NCBI GenBank assembly: GCA_003117195.1
Contig: BDSI01000151.1
Span: 1 to 64,000 of the forward strand
From: Eudorina sp. 2006-703-Eu-15
Taxonomy: Eukaryota > Chlorophyta > Chlorophyceae > Chlamydomonadales > Volvocaceae
DNA length: 64,000 nt
Direction: 5' to 3'
Within the stretch, counting starts at the first letter, position 1. Each line of letters opens with the position of its first letter. Shown piece after piece: positions 13,151-36,754 of this stretch. A model generated the notes under the pieces. That model did no database searches, was not told the DNA's origin, and saw nothing but the letters and a program-made list of their open reading frames with translations. Position numbers and translations under genes: made by a program.

Positions 13151-14224
13151 TCGCCAGAATGCTAGGCGCCGAGGAGGCGGCGGAGGAATGGCTGCACAAG
13201 ACCGGTGAAGCTGACCAAGTAGACCAAGTACCTAGCTAACAATTGCAGCATGGCTAAGCCGAACCTCGCACGCACGAGCCTTAGATGGTGACCACTACGA
13301 GGATTGCTGAATTCCCCACCCGCTGGCAGCGGGTGAAGCGGGTCGTAGGGGGCTAAGTACCCTCCGCCAGGACAAAGCGCAGGGTGTTGCGTAGAGTGCA
13401 GTGGTGTACGGTTAGGGAGGCGGTGCAGCATGCACGCGGCCTGAAGTTGATACAGGAGCACCAGTCTCCGGCAGGTTGCAATTACTGGTCGTGTCCCACA
13501 GCGACAGTGTGGCGTGTTCACCAACGATAGGTGGAAACTCTAGGGTGGAAAAGGGCCCATAGAGATGACGCGGTGGGCGTTAGCGTATAGGACTGACATG
13601 GTGCAGACCTCAGCAGAGCGCGCCCATCTTAACACTCTAATTGGGGTGATGATGACGTGCGCTTGCTCCGTCGTACAGAACGAACATATACGACCGTATC
13701 ATCAACCTGACCGTGTCACCAACTGCATACATATCCACACTGTAACGGTACCAACTGCATACATACACCGACACACAATGCAATAAATACAGAGCATATA
13801 TATATATATATATCCCTCGTGTCCGCTCAATCTATCCATATCTGTCTATTTGCGTAATGCCTTCACGCATACATCCAACTCAAATAATATTTCATTTTAT
13901 AAATCGCGGTCGGTGTATGCATGTAAGCATGTGTTTGCTGCCCTGTTATATATTGATATTATTGTGCATCACGTCTCGTTCCTGCACAACTCGATCAGAA
14001 TTCGCGCGGGGCACCTCACACAGTCTACACATACAGTCCCTCATCCCGGCTGATCGGCATGCACAAATGCTGCTGTTGAGGCCGCCGCCCCCATGCCCAA
14101 GCATCCATGACGGACGCACGCGCCTTGTTCAATCCGGGGTGGTCCGTGATCCGGCCCTCTATCTACGATTCTAGTTCGTTCATAGAAATAGAGGGAGCGA
14201 GCGGAGATAGATTGGTCCGTTGAT

Positions 14225-17200
14225 CTAGAAGCCACGCACCCGGGAAGGTGATCGCGGTGGAGAGGGGGAAGGAGGTGAGGGCGGCGGAGGGGACGACGGC
14301 GGGGAAGGCGGAGCCGACGGCTCGGGAGGTGGTGGAGGACGGGTTGCACGAGGCTGCCGGGGCTTCCGGGGAGCGGGAGGGGATGGCGGCGTCGGGTTTG
14401 AAGGAGGGCGCGGGGGGTCGTTGCGGGGCGCCCGTGGTTGCCAGCGGGGTGCGCGGGGCACTGGCGGCGGTGGTGGCGATGGGGACGGCGGTGACGGCGG
14501 TGGCGGGCGCGGCATCACTACCGGCGGTGGTGGGCGCGGCATCACTACCGGCGGTGGTGGGCGCGTCACTACTGGCGGCGGTGGGCGTGGCACTACTAAA
14601 GGCGGCAGTGTTCGTGGCGCAGGCGGCCCTGGTAGTAGTGACGGTGACGGTCGCGGCGGCGGCGGTGACGGCGGCACCCTCGACGCCGGGTTGCAGTCCG
14701 GGTCGGCCATGTCGATGAGTCCGTCGCTGATGTCGGTCGGCCCAGGCAGGCAGGGGTTAATAGTATGTACACACGTACACATAAGCACATAAATGTATGC
14801 ACGTTTGTATGTACCGATGGTGGCCACATACAGGTAGCTAGGGCATGCACTACATGCACGGGGGCTCACGTACTATTAATTGCAACCTGGTGCGTGCGTG
14901 CACGGCAAGGATGCACCCACTATTATATCATTTACGTATGTAACATTGTAAGACCGTCTGCTGTATGTATGGGGTCATGAGACCAAAAGACAGCAGGACC
15001 TCCGTAAAGAAAGCAAGCAAGTTCAGGAAGGACGCTTGAACAAGTTGGACCGCCGCCTACGAAGAACATGTATGATGCGCAGCTGCTGGTCGTCCGCCAG
15101 CAAGCTAAGAGTGTGGCGAGTCGGCGGCCGAGCGAACGAGCAACAGCCGCGCACAAACAAGCGTGTTGCTTGCTTGCCGATAGCATATGGCCACATAACC
15201 CGCATAGCTTGAAATATACATATACATATATAATAATATTATATTATATATATGATATAACAGTATCTAATATTATATATTATTATATATTAAATATTAA
15301 TATCATTATATTATATTATATATGTGTTGCTTGAACTATAACCACATAATGTATTGTAGTATGTGCCAGCGCACATACAGCGCACAGGCACAGGCACGTG
15401 GCCCACACCCACCAGTCGTTGTCCAGTCCATCCTGGCAAGCCGCCGCGCCCGCAGATGTCTCATTGGTGACCAAGAAGCGACACACGGCCACGGTGGCAT
15501 TCTGGTCGGTCCGGCTGAGAACCCGCACCCGGAGGCGTCCGTACGGCGGAGGCAGGTCCCGAGCGAAAGCGGACGTCTCCCTTATTGCTGCCAGGCGGAT
15601 GGGTGGCTGTGTCGTATCAGCTGTCGATGTATCGGCTGTAGAGTTGTACTCGTGGACCCTATCATTTTTGACAAGAAACGCAAAAACGCAAAAACGTGCT
15701 GTGTGTTGGTTACTGGACAGGCCGGAATAATGAGATCATCAGTCCCCACCTATCTACCCGCGCGCGGGAATGGGCGGCGGGGCAGTGCGGACGTAGTAAA
15801 TGCAATTATCGTCGCATGTGTATGTTATTACGTCGTGTATGTGCACATGCGAGATGATGAACGAGTGGGGCGTACGTCTATATAACAATGCTTATCTATA
15901 TTTCAAGCACCCCACAAGCAGCCAAACGTAGAAATCAAAACTTTCCGCACGTAGTCCGAATCTGTGTGCATCCCAGCCGTACATCCCCGCCGTACATTCC
16001 CCAGACTTTAATAACCCTATGCTTTAAGGAGCGCACGCGCGGCGGCCAAATTCGGTCGAAGAAGAATTTTAAGAAGCCATGCTGGAAGTAATAATAGTAT
16101 AACGCGGCCGTTACACGTGTTGCTTACCAAACCCAGCCACTGGCAGAAAACGCCAGACCTGAATCAAATGCGGCCGAGCCATTCTGAGCAACCCTGCATG
16201 CACGCACGCAAGCACGCACGAGACGTCGCTCGAGTCATGGCAGCAACGTAATATGGCAACTACGTAATATATATGTATATATATATGTATTATTGTATAT
16301 ATATAAGCCGCTGCACGCTATTGACATCGATGCCGCCTGCTGACATGTGACCGCCGGGTGCGTGCGTGCTTCTATCAAACAACATTGACAATAATATTAT
16401 TACAAACATTATGTTGACAGCGCGAGGGAGATGACTTCACATACGCTGCTGCAAAGACCGGTGCCCACTTTATCTACCACGGATGGACGCATTCCTACAC
16501 ATGCACTTGTCACACACCGCGGATGGACGGACGCGACCCCTGCAGGATTAACAACAACCAGCAGAATGGACAGATAGAGGGCGCGCGCCGGACGGCTTGG
16601 GGTCTGACCTATCTAATCACGCACGGACCTGTACGACAGGAAGAGCGCACGTTGCGTACGGCGACCATTGTCACAGCCATCGCACGAGGCGCTCATGTTG
16701 CCGGTATCCGTAACGATGCGAACGAAGTTCTTCTTAGTGAGCGCCATGACTGGCAGGGTGAACTGACGCGTGAAGCCTGGTTGGGAAAAGTCGGTGAAGG
16801 CGTTGACTTCGCCACCGGCGATGGGCTGCGCCCAGCCGGCCTTGTACGACTGCGTGTACGGAACCCGGAACATGGGATAGATATTGCAGTAGCATCGGTC
16901 AGTGTGTATCATCAGTAGTTCGTGTTATACATCGCCGTGTAGCATCGGTCGTGTTATACGTACATCGCCAATCGCAGCACTGCCATCATGCGTTGGATAC
17001 TATGAGCAATGGGAGTCTGAAAGGAATAAAAGGAGCGAGCGGATGGATTGGGATATAATACCGAAAGGTTATTAGGGTCCCCTTGCTCAGGCTGCCGCGG
17101 GCGAGCCGGCCCGTTTCGGCAACGCGCCGCGATGCCGCCGGCGTCCCGCCGCGGCAGGCAGGCGCCGGGGCATGTGCAGGAGCGGTCTGGCAGGTCGGGC

Positions 17201-20200
17201 GGGGGCTCCGTGGCCGCGCCGGTCCTGAGCACGGGCTGTGAACGCCAGGTGTGTCAGGTGTGTACGGCAGGGACCCAGGGCTCCCACGCCGGGGTTGCCT
17301 GGGCACGGCTATTGACTTCACGGCTGCGCAGGGGCGAGGGAGTGCATTTGCACCTGTTGCCGGGGCGAGCGGCGCGTCGGGGGCCTAGATGGCGGCCGCG
17401 ACACCCTGAGCAAGGGTCGCGCACGGCCCCTTGCTCAGGCCGCTGCAGGGCCGGGTTGTTTGTCCCACCCTTGTGTCCTTATCTGCCCCAAACATCCCCA
17501 ATAATAGAAAATTGATGTTTTTGTTTATTTGCACTTGTACTGTCTCAAAATGAACAAAATTTGTGTACCCTTGCTCGAGCAAGGGGTAAGTCACGGTTCA
17601 CCGTACATTATTTTTACCATTGCTCGAGCACGGGTCATGTACGGGTCACCGTGCTTACCGCAAACTGTAGTTGTCGGGTCACTGCTTGTCTCAAACGATA
17701 TTCATTTGCGGCTAGCTATTGCAGTAATTGCAGCTGTATCACCTACCTGTGCTGCATTCATGCAGAGGAGTTGTTTTGTACGAGGCTTGCCATTGCCTAC
17801 AATGCCCATGGGACACGATGAGTCGCCGTACTCGTTAAATGAGCATCTGTACGGGTCGCACGTGATCGCTGAAGCAGAATGAGCCAGTCCGATGTTGTGG
17901 TCTGCAAGCAACAAGGCAGCTGGTATTCGTCGGTATATGCATAGATATACTTTTACTATATATTGTACATATATACCTATATATAGATATAATAGTAGTG
18001 GCATATACACGTATGTACGTGTACACATCGTGGCCTGACATCGATTCCTGCACAGATAGACAGAGAAAATGCTTGTTGTGCGTGCGTGGTTGAGTACGTG
18101 ATCTTGTCCAAGATTGGTGCATTTGTAGCTAGCGTGGCGATCGAACTGAAGGCAATCTAGTGAATGGCTGACCACTACCATATGTAACGAACGGAGCAAC
18201 CTACTGAGCTCTTGGAAAACGGTTTCCATCTGTAACGTGTCATCAAATGTAGTCATGGGCGAATTAATCCATGTATAGCAGTTGCCGAGTAAGGCATCAT
18301 GGCAGCCCAGTGTCCCCTGCGTGCGTCATCGGTGTACGTAGTCGGTGTGTACATACGTCGGTATGCACCATACATACAGCGAGCAGCAATGGACCCACAC
18401 GACATTTTGAACAAGCAGTCAACAAGATTCCATGCGAAAGCGCGCGGACGACCCTATATATGGCATACGTGCGTACGTACATAATAACCTGGCTGCTGCT
18501 GCCGACCTCCATGAGGTCTGGCCGAGTCAGGAAATCGAGGGGCGGCTTCGGTGAGCCTGTAGATAGCTGCGCGAACGCCGGCCGGTTTCACCAGCAGCTA
18601 GCTACCGAACGGCGGTGCGCGCAGTGACCGACTGCTCCGTTGCCCACGCCGAAATACAATGATCGCCTCGGTTACCGACCGCCGGTCACGTGTATATCGA
18701 CGGAGATGGCTGCTGGATGCATGCATGACGACTCATTAAGCGATCCAGCCGGTAATAACCCGGCGCTCACGCCGGCTCCGGTCCAAACAGACACCAAATC
18801 TCTAGAACATCGACAAAACCTAAGAAAATAATATTGCTTACCAATCCGGAGAATTTGGCCGTCTGCCTGAAATAATCAAACGGCCAGATGAGGATTTTTC
18901 GCTGGTAGGTTGCCCAGTCCTTCCAAATGGAGGGATAGGTCCGCTGCATGCATGAGGATTATAGACGTACGCATTTGAGTTCGTTCGTTCGTTAGTTGTT
19001 GATACATTGCAAGTTGTTAAGCAGGCTTGTGATCTCAGTTATACATAGAAATGGATGTATCTATCGTAATGGTAGTATTGAATATCAGGGACACCCCCCC
19101 ATTGCGCCGATGGAGGTAATGACAGCATTGGGTATATGTAAGAGTGTATATATATATATATCATCCTATAGCGCATGTAACCCTCTATATGATTACATAA
19201 ACCCCATTTTTCAAATCCCAGTGTATGTGCGTGCTTGGTTTGCAAGATTAGCAAGATAGCTGGCGTACTCACATTGAGAAATTCCTCAGCAAGATAAGCA
19301 AGTCCATAGATCTCCGCATCTGAGGTGGTCCTGCCGGCTCCGGTACCAAACTTTAGATCGTATAAACCTTTTGGGGTGCTTCCAGTACATGGGATGTCCA
19401 CCTCAAAAATCAAGTTGTCCTCAGGACTGAAGGTAATTTGGTTGTACGAGCAGACCTGTGGTTAGTAATTGGGAAATACATAGCAAGCGATGAGATCACG
19501 AGGCGAATCACACGCACGCATGCAGTGCGTGGCTGTGCATGTGCGAGCTTGCGCGCGTGTGCAATGCCAGCAGCCCTTCGCAACAGATAGATGTGCGGTA
19601 AGGTTCTCTTTTAAAATTTTGGTTGACAGCAGAGAGGAGCGAGTACTCCCTCAAACCGGATTGTGCATCCATTCACGCATGTCTCATGATTCCGGATCAG
19701 GGGCGCGGCAGGTATGTAGGCCATCGCTTGGTGTACGCGGTGTGTACTACGGCAGTAGATCTAGTAGATGGCCGTTGCTGCAGGCTGCCATACAGGGGCG
19801 CACGAACAACTAGCGTAGAACATGCACATGCGTGTGTGATGAGCGACGTTTCCGCGTTTCGAACTTATAATCATTACAATAGGTTTCACGCACCTTCGAG
19901 TTTGAATCCAAAGATAGAGTAACACACAGAGAAGAACACAGAGTAACACACAGACAATTGCAACCTAGTAAAGCAAGACTCCTGTTCTATCTTGTGTCGT
20001 TCGGTCTGCGTAGCTAGCGTAGGTAGTTAGTGAGATAGGTGAAGGTAAGGACTACCACTACTACCAGATAAAATGTTCGACGTTAGATCCGTTTTGTTAA
20101 CTCACATTGTAATATCTCTGCAGGGATCCCGTAATCTCCGCCTGGTTGCCTGTGTCGAACCAGTGATCCCGAATACGGTTGGCTGTCATCAGGTACCCAT

Positions 20201-22318
20201 CGACATTACATATAGAGCTCTTAAATACGAAGGTAAGCGACCGTATCTTCTGCTGTTGGCCGTTCACCACCCAAAGATCCTGTAATCAATAGATTGGGTT
20301 CTGACTGATCATGGCTGGAGCCGGAATGCACAGGACGATTGCACAATAAAATGCTCTTTAGACAAACGCACATCAATTATAATTACTTGCTAATAATTGG
20401 TGTATTTGCACTGTACTTAAATGTATATTATAATAATCTAATGATCATAAATATAAGTATATTACAACGATACTAAACAAAAAAATAACAATGGAAATAA
20501 AAAATGATAGTATTGATAATAATAAACAAATATAATGATATTAAATAAAATAATAACATTATAATAATTATATTGCCATCGTCATCGTCATCATCGTCAT
20601 TATCATCGTCATCGTCATCATGGTTGTACTCCTACCATATGCCAGCGAGCGCTGCATGGATGCCTGCATGCGTAGCCTGCGCACCTTGTTCAAGGTCTTT
20701 CGCAACACGATCGGATTCCCTGACGTGGGCACTTGGTCCAGGTAGATGACGTTCAGGGAGCGCAGGAGGCCCACTAGGGTGCTGACCTCCTGCAGGGAGC
20801 GACGGGTGCCGTGGAGCTCGGACACCATGCTGCGGGCGGCCTCCTCGTCCCTGCTCAGTAGCCGGCGGCGGCCGGTGGCGGCAGCGCTGGTGCTGCGAGC
20901 TGGCAGGAATTGAGACAGACGTGTTCAAGCTAGCGCCCACGTGTATTTACATTCCGACGTTTGTAAGGGCTTTCGTTATGTGTGCATGCAACGAAATAGA
21001 CCGTCAAGCAGATGGACATTTGGGCATGCATGCATGCGTCACTCCTGCGTGCGTGGACTACTAGGACGACTACGAAGGGAATAACGAGCGCTATGCATGT
21101 GTAATAAATATTATTGCTTGGGGGTGTATGGCGATATATGGCGATGTATGGGATGAAGAGCAAATAAGTCACAACCTGATGAATAACTGCTGGATGGACT
21201 AGATGGACATCTTCATTACATACATCTACGTATATATGATCACAAATACGGATACACGCACGACAGCAGGGTACCGCTCACCCAGTCCAAGTAAGTCAAG
21301 CTCCGCCCCCTTGGAGGCGGACAGCTGCAGGGTGAGATCAGCTCTCACGACATCCCCCGTGCTCAAGGAGAGGCCCTTGTCGCCGAAGTCCACTCGTACA
21401 GCAGCCACAGGACCGCCCGGGGTGTCGGGATCGAACTCATTCAGGTAGTACGACAGCTCGCTCCGGGCCAGATTAGTCAGATTGGTCGTATCGGGTTCGC
21501 CAGATGTCAAGTCGGGGTCTTGGTGTGAAACAAACACCGACACAATGCCTGATAATGCGCGCGCAACAAAAGTTGGTTGACAAAATTGACACGTGCATAT
21601 TTGCGCAAGCACGCAAACATACACATACATGTGGCATGCAGATCAGCGCGTACAGCAACGAGCGGGCAGTCCGTCATCATGATGATGATTGCCAGCGGGC
21701 GGCGGCGGCAGGCAAACATACATGATGATGACGAAGCACGCAGAAACACAACAGATAGATGGCATGGATGGGCATAATGGGCAGCGGGACCAAAACAGCA
21801 CGCGAAGACCGTGACGAGCGAGGCAGTAATTCATACATGAAGTTAATGTTGAATATTAGGAGTAATAATATGTGTCGCACAGTTGTCGCCGTATCCAGCT
21901 ATCTATCTTTGGACGTACGTACATGACGTGGCGTGACATATGTACGCAACGACCAAGCACGTCCGTCAGCCTGCACTCCGACTAAAGTTAAAAACGCCGA
22001 GATATATAGACGTACCTTCTACTTGGACCGTGACATTCAAAATGTTAGCAATCCTAGTGCCGTTCGTTGCACGAGGCTGAGCAAGTGCGCCTGGTGTAGG
22101 ATTGCAAAGCAAGCAATGTAGGAAGCATTGCACGCCATCAGAATCAATTAGACCCCGTCGCCAGCGCCTAATCGTAAATTATGGCAAAATTTAACGACGA
22201 CATAATAACTTGGCCAGCACATACACATACCAGAAGGTGAAAAGATTGATGTGGCCAGTAATGAGTTCGCCAGTAGCAAAAGCAGCACTCGACTGCTCAG
22301 TATCGTCGTCGTCGTCAT
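14225..22318 (-). CDS. Copy B: secreted protein with MopE-like motif and proline-rich C-terminal tail
   Basis: Assembled exons (minus): 22231-22318, 22016-22090, 21282-21548, 20685-20899, 20106-20279, 19273-19455, 18842-18943, 18205-18316, 17747-17901, 16629-16849, 15911-15961 (tentative), 15413-15658, 14225-14726. All junctions are GT-AG and the total, 2391 nt, is divisible by three (796 residues). The start is the Met before a hydrophobic signal peptide (VLLLLLANSLLATS). Middle blocks are cysteine-bearing and rich in NxT/S sites: VCSYNQ, DIPCTGST, NCYTWIN, SSCPMG, LLCMNAAQ, SYKAGW, SCDGCD. The last junction builds a MopE-like motif (ACQDGLDNDC then DGLIDMADPDC), followed by about 150 residues of SPPPP-type proline repeats up to a TAG stop. 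Exon 11 is only 51 nt, against 108 in copy A, but fits both phases. Extracellular-matrix or surface location is inferred from the signal peptide and the Hyp-type tail. Confidence 0.75.
17568..17585. repeat. 18-base perfect palindrome
   Basis: CCCTTGCTCGAGCAAGGG, with a second core TGCTCGAGCA at 17621-17630 and related CCTTGCTCAGGC at about 17081 and 17427. All lie in intron 9 of copy B, around a GC-rich island (17080-17460) that differs from its AT-rich surroundings and may be an insertion. Confidence 0.7.
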
Positions 22319-23538
22319 GCTGATGATGAACGCCGCTCGCTCGCGTTCAAGTTTTTCGAGTATGACTGCTGCTCTTACAGGTTGCTTCGTTTGTTGCAGT
22401 CGGTTGCTTTCATGTCGGTTCGTCACCACGCACGCACGTCTGTCCAGAATCTCCCCGCATTCTACATATACGCCAACGCTGAAATAAATGACCAATTACC
22501 ATTCATTCGGCCCTGCTTTACCTTTAACCTTATTGTCTGCAGCCGGAATCGCACATCTGCGAATGTTACGGCGGGTCTACATGTGTTGTAGATGAAAAGT
22601 CAATGTTGCTGCTCATATGTATCTCCATCCTAAACTATATCCGCGTTTCTTCACGCTAATAATATACTTTATGCACTTGCTTATTACAACGAACGAGCAA
22701 CCTAAACTAAATTGTTTCGTATCGTGCTGCTGATCGTGTCGACAATAAACGCGGCATACAACTGTACCTATTTGTTAGCGTAGGTAGCGGCGATGAATTT
22801 GCAAACGTACACAAATGATATCTCTTAGACACAGTACTTAAATTTTTTAAGGAAATAATAAAAAATGACATTGTGTTTGTTTCCTCCTTCCCGTCCTGAA
22901 AAGCGCTGCCTACCTCTGATGCGTAGATATATAGCAGCACATACACGCACGCAGTACACGCAGCGCTACGTAAGCACAAGCAATACATATGTGTGTGCAC
23001 CGAGACGGGTACTGTGTAATTACCTTTCACGTTTGTTCAGCCTCGCTTATTGCCCGACGGATATGTCAAAAGCACATGAACGACGCGAGTCTTTTATGTC
23101 GCGGAATCCCATAGTGATAACAGCATACGTACATACACGCACTCATACAAAATTGCATCTTTGCAGTACATATCCACGCATGCACGCACTGTATCTGCTC
23201 AGCCGCCTATCATTTTAGGCAAGTGTATATGTATGTAGGACACCCATCTAATCGCTCCCACTATTCTCACGCCGTCGTGATAGGTGTTTGTGTATGTGCG
23301 CTTATATATACTGTCTTGCTATTGCAGGCATAACAGACATGATTGCTGCACCGCTCACGCACTCACACTACTACTACTGTTCAAGTACCTGCGGGGCGCG
23401 CGCCTTGCGTATCCCCCAAGCAAGCAAGCAAACCACCGCCGCCTGCTCGTAGTAAGAACGTGGGCTTTCAATGCACCGAATAATCTATATCGATCGTGGC
23501 TGGAGGCAGTGGGCAGCGCCATGCTTGCTGCATACATC
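22319..23538. other. Intergenic spacer between copy A and copy B
   Basis: This 1.2 kb must hold the 3' untranslated region of copy A and the promoter of copy B, both read leftwards. No protein-like frame is seen. A candidate algal polyadenylation signal TGTAA (minus strand) lies at 22684-22688, about 850 bases after the copy A stop; this is only a five-base match and is weak evidence. No clear TATA box could be assigned. Confidence 0.4.
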
Positions 23539-33241
<9,703 letters not shown>

Positions 33242-36200
33242 GTTGTCGTGCTCATTACCCGTGCTGCAGGGTATGAGCAATAAGAATATATTAACAAGTC
33301 CTACTGTTTATATTCGTTTTGTTGCAATAATCAATTTTATGTCGATTCGCTCATCGCGACGGTCCAGTACCTGAGTGCGAGCTCAGTTAATTCAGCATGC
33401 AGCAGTGACCACTCGCAATTATTCGATCTTAGCTTGAAGCACCCCAAGAACTGTATATGTAACACACTTTTGCTTCCAGCCATATGCATATAATGACTAA
33501 TGACTACAGACAGGATTCATGCATGTCAAGTGTAATAGCGATATAGTACAGCAGTATAGGATCAGTCCCCGCAGCAGTTCCCGTGTAGTCAATACTCAAA
33601 AGAGTCCCTAATAATAACATCCCCCTTACTTATTAAGGAATCCTGCTTATTACTTGCTTCGTTGTAATGCTTGTCTTCTCATGTCTTAAAAAATAAAATT
33701 AATGAGTGATAACCGTTACAAGGTGGACCCAAGTCCAGACCGGGGTTTTTCGTAACTAGTTAGCATATTCATTACCGCGTGCCCTTGACTGACTGACTGA
33801 CCCTCGCTGCCTCGCTGCACCTTTGACCCTGCCTGCGCCTGTACATACCCGCGCACGGCGGTGTACCCTCACTTGATGACCCTCGCTGCAGCCGGCTCCG
33901 TCTGTCCTCGCTCCGTAGGTCCCTGCGGCATCTGCCTAATACCTTCTGACCTGCCTGCCTACCTCTTGCGTGCTGACCAACCAAGTCCGGCAGGTCCGGC
34001 ATCACTCGCTCATCGTCTGCCCGTACGTGCATGCCCGTGCACGCATGCCCGTGCATTCGCTTCCTGCTGATGACTCCGTACGTACGTACGTAAGGCCATG
34101 TGCTGTGCCGGCGTGGGCCGAGCGAGCACCCTTGCATCCACCCGCCGTCCAAGCAAGGGCATGCAGCGGGCGGGCCCATCCATGCACGCATAATCCTCTC
34201 GGTCGTCGTTCCTTGCTTGGCTCGCTCGCTCGTGACCTTCGTTGGTGCCAAAGCAACTGCTCGCCCAGCCAGGCGGCCCGCCGCTGATTACACACGCTAC
34301 CGCGGCTGATCGAGCATCGATCAGGCAGCAGTGCGTGTCTACTCAAGACACTGTGTCTGGCCTCTGGTCTCGCGTGTGTGATTTGCGATTCCGTGGAACG
34401 TACCACGTACGCATGCATGTGGTATGGTAGCGAGGTGATCTAGAGTGCTACGCTGCTGCGTGCCTCACTCACGCACTGCGCATGTCTGGAGAACGCGTCG
34501 GTCCGCCGCGCAGACACGCAGCGGGCCCAAATCAAGGGCCATTATTATTACTTATTAGCCATCTAAGCCATCTTGCGCCGATGGGTTCATACAATGTATA
34601 CATACACCTATCTACCCGAATACGTAATGTACCTACCTGCCCTGCATTGCACTCATCAGCCGCCGCCCGCCCGTCCCTGCCACGCACCTCGCGACAGATG
34701 GATGGACGGTCTTTCGTTATTTGTTGCCGCTCGCTGCTGGACTCCATCCATCCATCCATCCATCCATCATCCATCCGCGGCATCAGAGCTAGCTGTCCGT
34801 ACTTGCTTGCTTTCGCCCAAGCAACCGAAGCAACTTGCCAGCAGCGGTTCCAGCCAGCAGGCAGGTTGTGCAAACCAACTAAAATACAGCAGCGGTGGAC
34901 GGATATACAGATGTGTGGTAACGAAGGTGGCGTCGTTGGGCCTCACCTAGTGGAAAGATTTCAGCGGTTGCCTTCAGAGTTCAGACGCCCCTACCTGCTG
35001 CCCTCCCCAAATTACAGCGACCAAAACAACCCCTGTGCTGACATGGCGTGTGCGCGCGCAAGCTACGCAAGCACGCAAACTTACCTGCCTGTCACACACA
35101 CAGCGCCCGAGATCGCCCGGAAACCACGGGATGACAACTCGCTGCTCCATGGAGGCAGTGACACAACGTGAGAGTCAGCCTGCAGAGTGTTAGGCTTATC
35201 CAAACGCAGACATTTGCGTTCGTGCGCCTCACCTTTCGCGGACTCACCATTTGAATTCGACAGTCGCCAGCTATGACATAAGCTTATCAGTGGGAATTAT
35301 AGTATTATAGTATTTATATGGTGCCTTAACAGTACCGAGGAATCATTGATAATCCAATCCAGTACAAAACCAGGCACCACCACATTCAACACCAGGCACC
35401 ACCAGGCGACGCCCACCCACCCACCCACTTTCACGCACCGTGCCCCATCCACATGCCGCCGTCCCCTGCTGCCACCCTACCCTCACAGCGATATGTGCAC
35501 CCGCCCGCCCGCCAAAGCAATAGCCATCCCCATGCCCTGCCCTGTGCGACGCGCACTTCTCCCACACGCGGCCTTACTCCCATCCCTTCGTTCATGTTGC
35601 TCACCTCTCGAGCTGCCCCAGTAGTGCCTGAAGGCGGTCCCTCCCACCCTTCACTCCATTCCTACCTTGCTCCACCTTGCTCTAATCCAAGAAAGCGAAC
35701 ACGCACCTCGCCTCTCCCCGCTCCACAAACCCGGCCCCCTCTCCCCTTCCCGATGTGCCCAGGATTGTTCCTGGTAGGTTTGGTTTCTTCCCCCAACCCC
35801 ATGCATCCTCCCTTCCCTAGCTGCTGCCGCTACGCTGCTGCATGCCCTATCACTAATAACTAGCTCACCCCCGCCGCCGCTCCAAATGTCGCCCCCACGT
35901 ACGCATGCCCGCCCAAATGCCGTACGTACCCATGCACAAACCACGTCCACCATACATCCCACTATGCGGTCAGGGCAGATGCGGTAAAGAATCACATAAG
36001 GCGTACTACACCACACGCCCAACGCACCCACACACACACACACACAAACGCCTGCGCCTGCATCTGGTAAGTTTTTCCTCGCAGGTTCTATGGTAAGTAT
36101 ATTGCCACCTGGGATCGGGCGGGCGGGCGGGTTGTAATTCTAAACACACACAAACCACACACAGACACACACACACACAGACACACGTTGTCCACATCCT

Positions 36201-36754
36201 CGTCCGTCAGTTCGTCCATAAAGAAAGGGTCCATCCCGTCCACCTGAGAATGCGCCCGCCACCACATACACCCCCGTCGTCGTACGTCGTACGTCGTCGT
36301 CGCTATGCATATCGTAGGTGATGGCTGGCAAGAGGGGGGTATACCAACATGTGGGCCACCGCTCTGAAGGCCAATGGCCAGCGGCGGTGTCGGCACAGTC
36401 AAGAGGTGGCGAGCAGCAGCAGCGGCCCGCCTCCGTCCAGCGATCGCAACGACCGGCCACGCGGCCAGAAGCCAGCAAGCGGGCAGCCGTCCAGGGCAGG
36501 ACCGACGTTTCACCAGCCGTCCTCCAAACGTAAGGCAGTCCGAAGAGACGACCCCCGACAGCCCCCGTCAGGTGCCGTACCTCCATAAAGATAGAGCTCA
36601 CTCGATGCGCGTGTATGGTATGTGCTTCACCTGCATTACTTTCCCCCCTGGAGGGACTCCGGCCCTCCTGTTGCTGGGTACGGGTGAGATCACGGTCCGT
36701 CATCTCAGCGGAAGAGGCAATCGATCAGGCAGACCGAAAGACGCCTCCAACCTC
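33242..36754. other. Intergenic region between copy A and the subtilase gene
   Basis: Holds the upstream region of copy A and the 3' untranslated region of the subtilase. Only low-complexity or chance frames are seen. Features are a short CATC array at about 34745-34775, CA-rich runs at 36020-36185, and a 33710-33760 segment (ATAACCGTTACAAGGTGGAC) that recurs with changes at 11553-11600. Base composition rises towards the right, where the GC-rich gene begins. Confidence 0.5.

Larger units (their letters stand above)
5749..14224. other. Repeat-rich intergenic region between copies C and B
   Basis: No gene beyond the recombinase remnant is supported in these 8.5 kb. Base composition is moderate and open frames are short or overlap repeats. 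The region contains a duplicated 130-bp segment (6491-6799), a 30-bp tandem array (7041-7210), the 59-bp TIR element (8015-9419), a GC-rich hairpin (10447-10488) and a SINE-like tRNA B box (13052-13062). It separates copy C from copy B, whereas copies A and B are only 1.2 kb apart, so insertion of mobile DNA probably widened the original spacing. Confidence 0.6.

Noticed and set aside
34482..35171. Plus-strand 229-residue frame
   Set aside because: Includes the CATC repeat (HPSIHPS) and shows no domain, no splice context and no conserved pattern.
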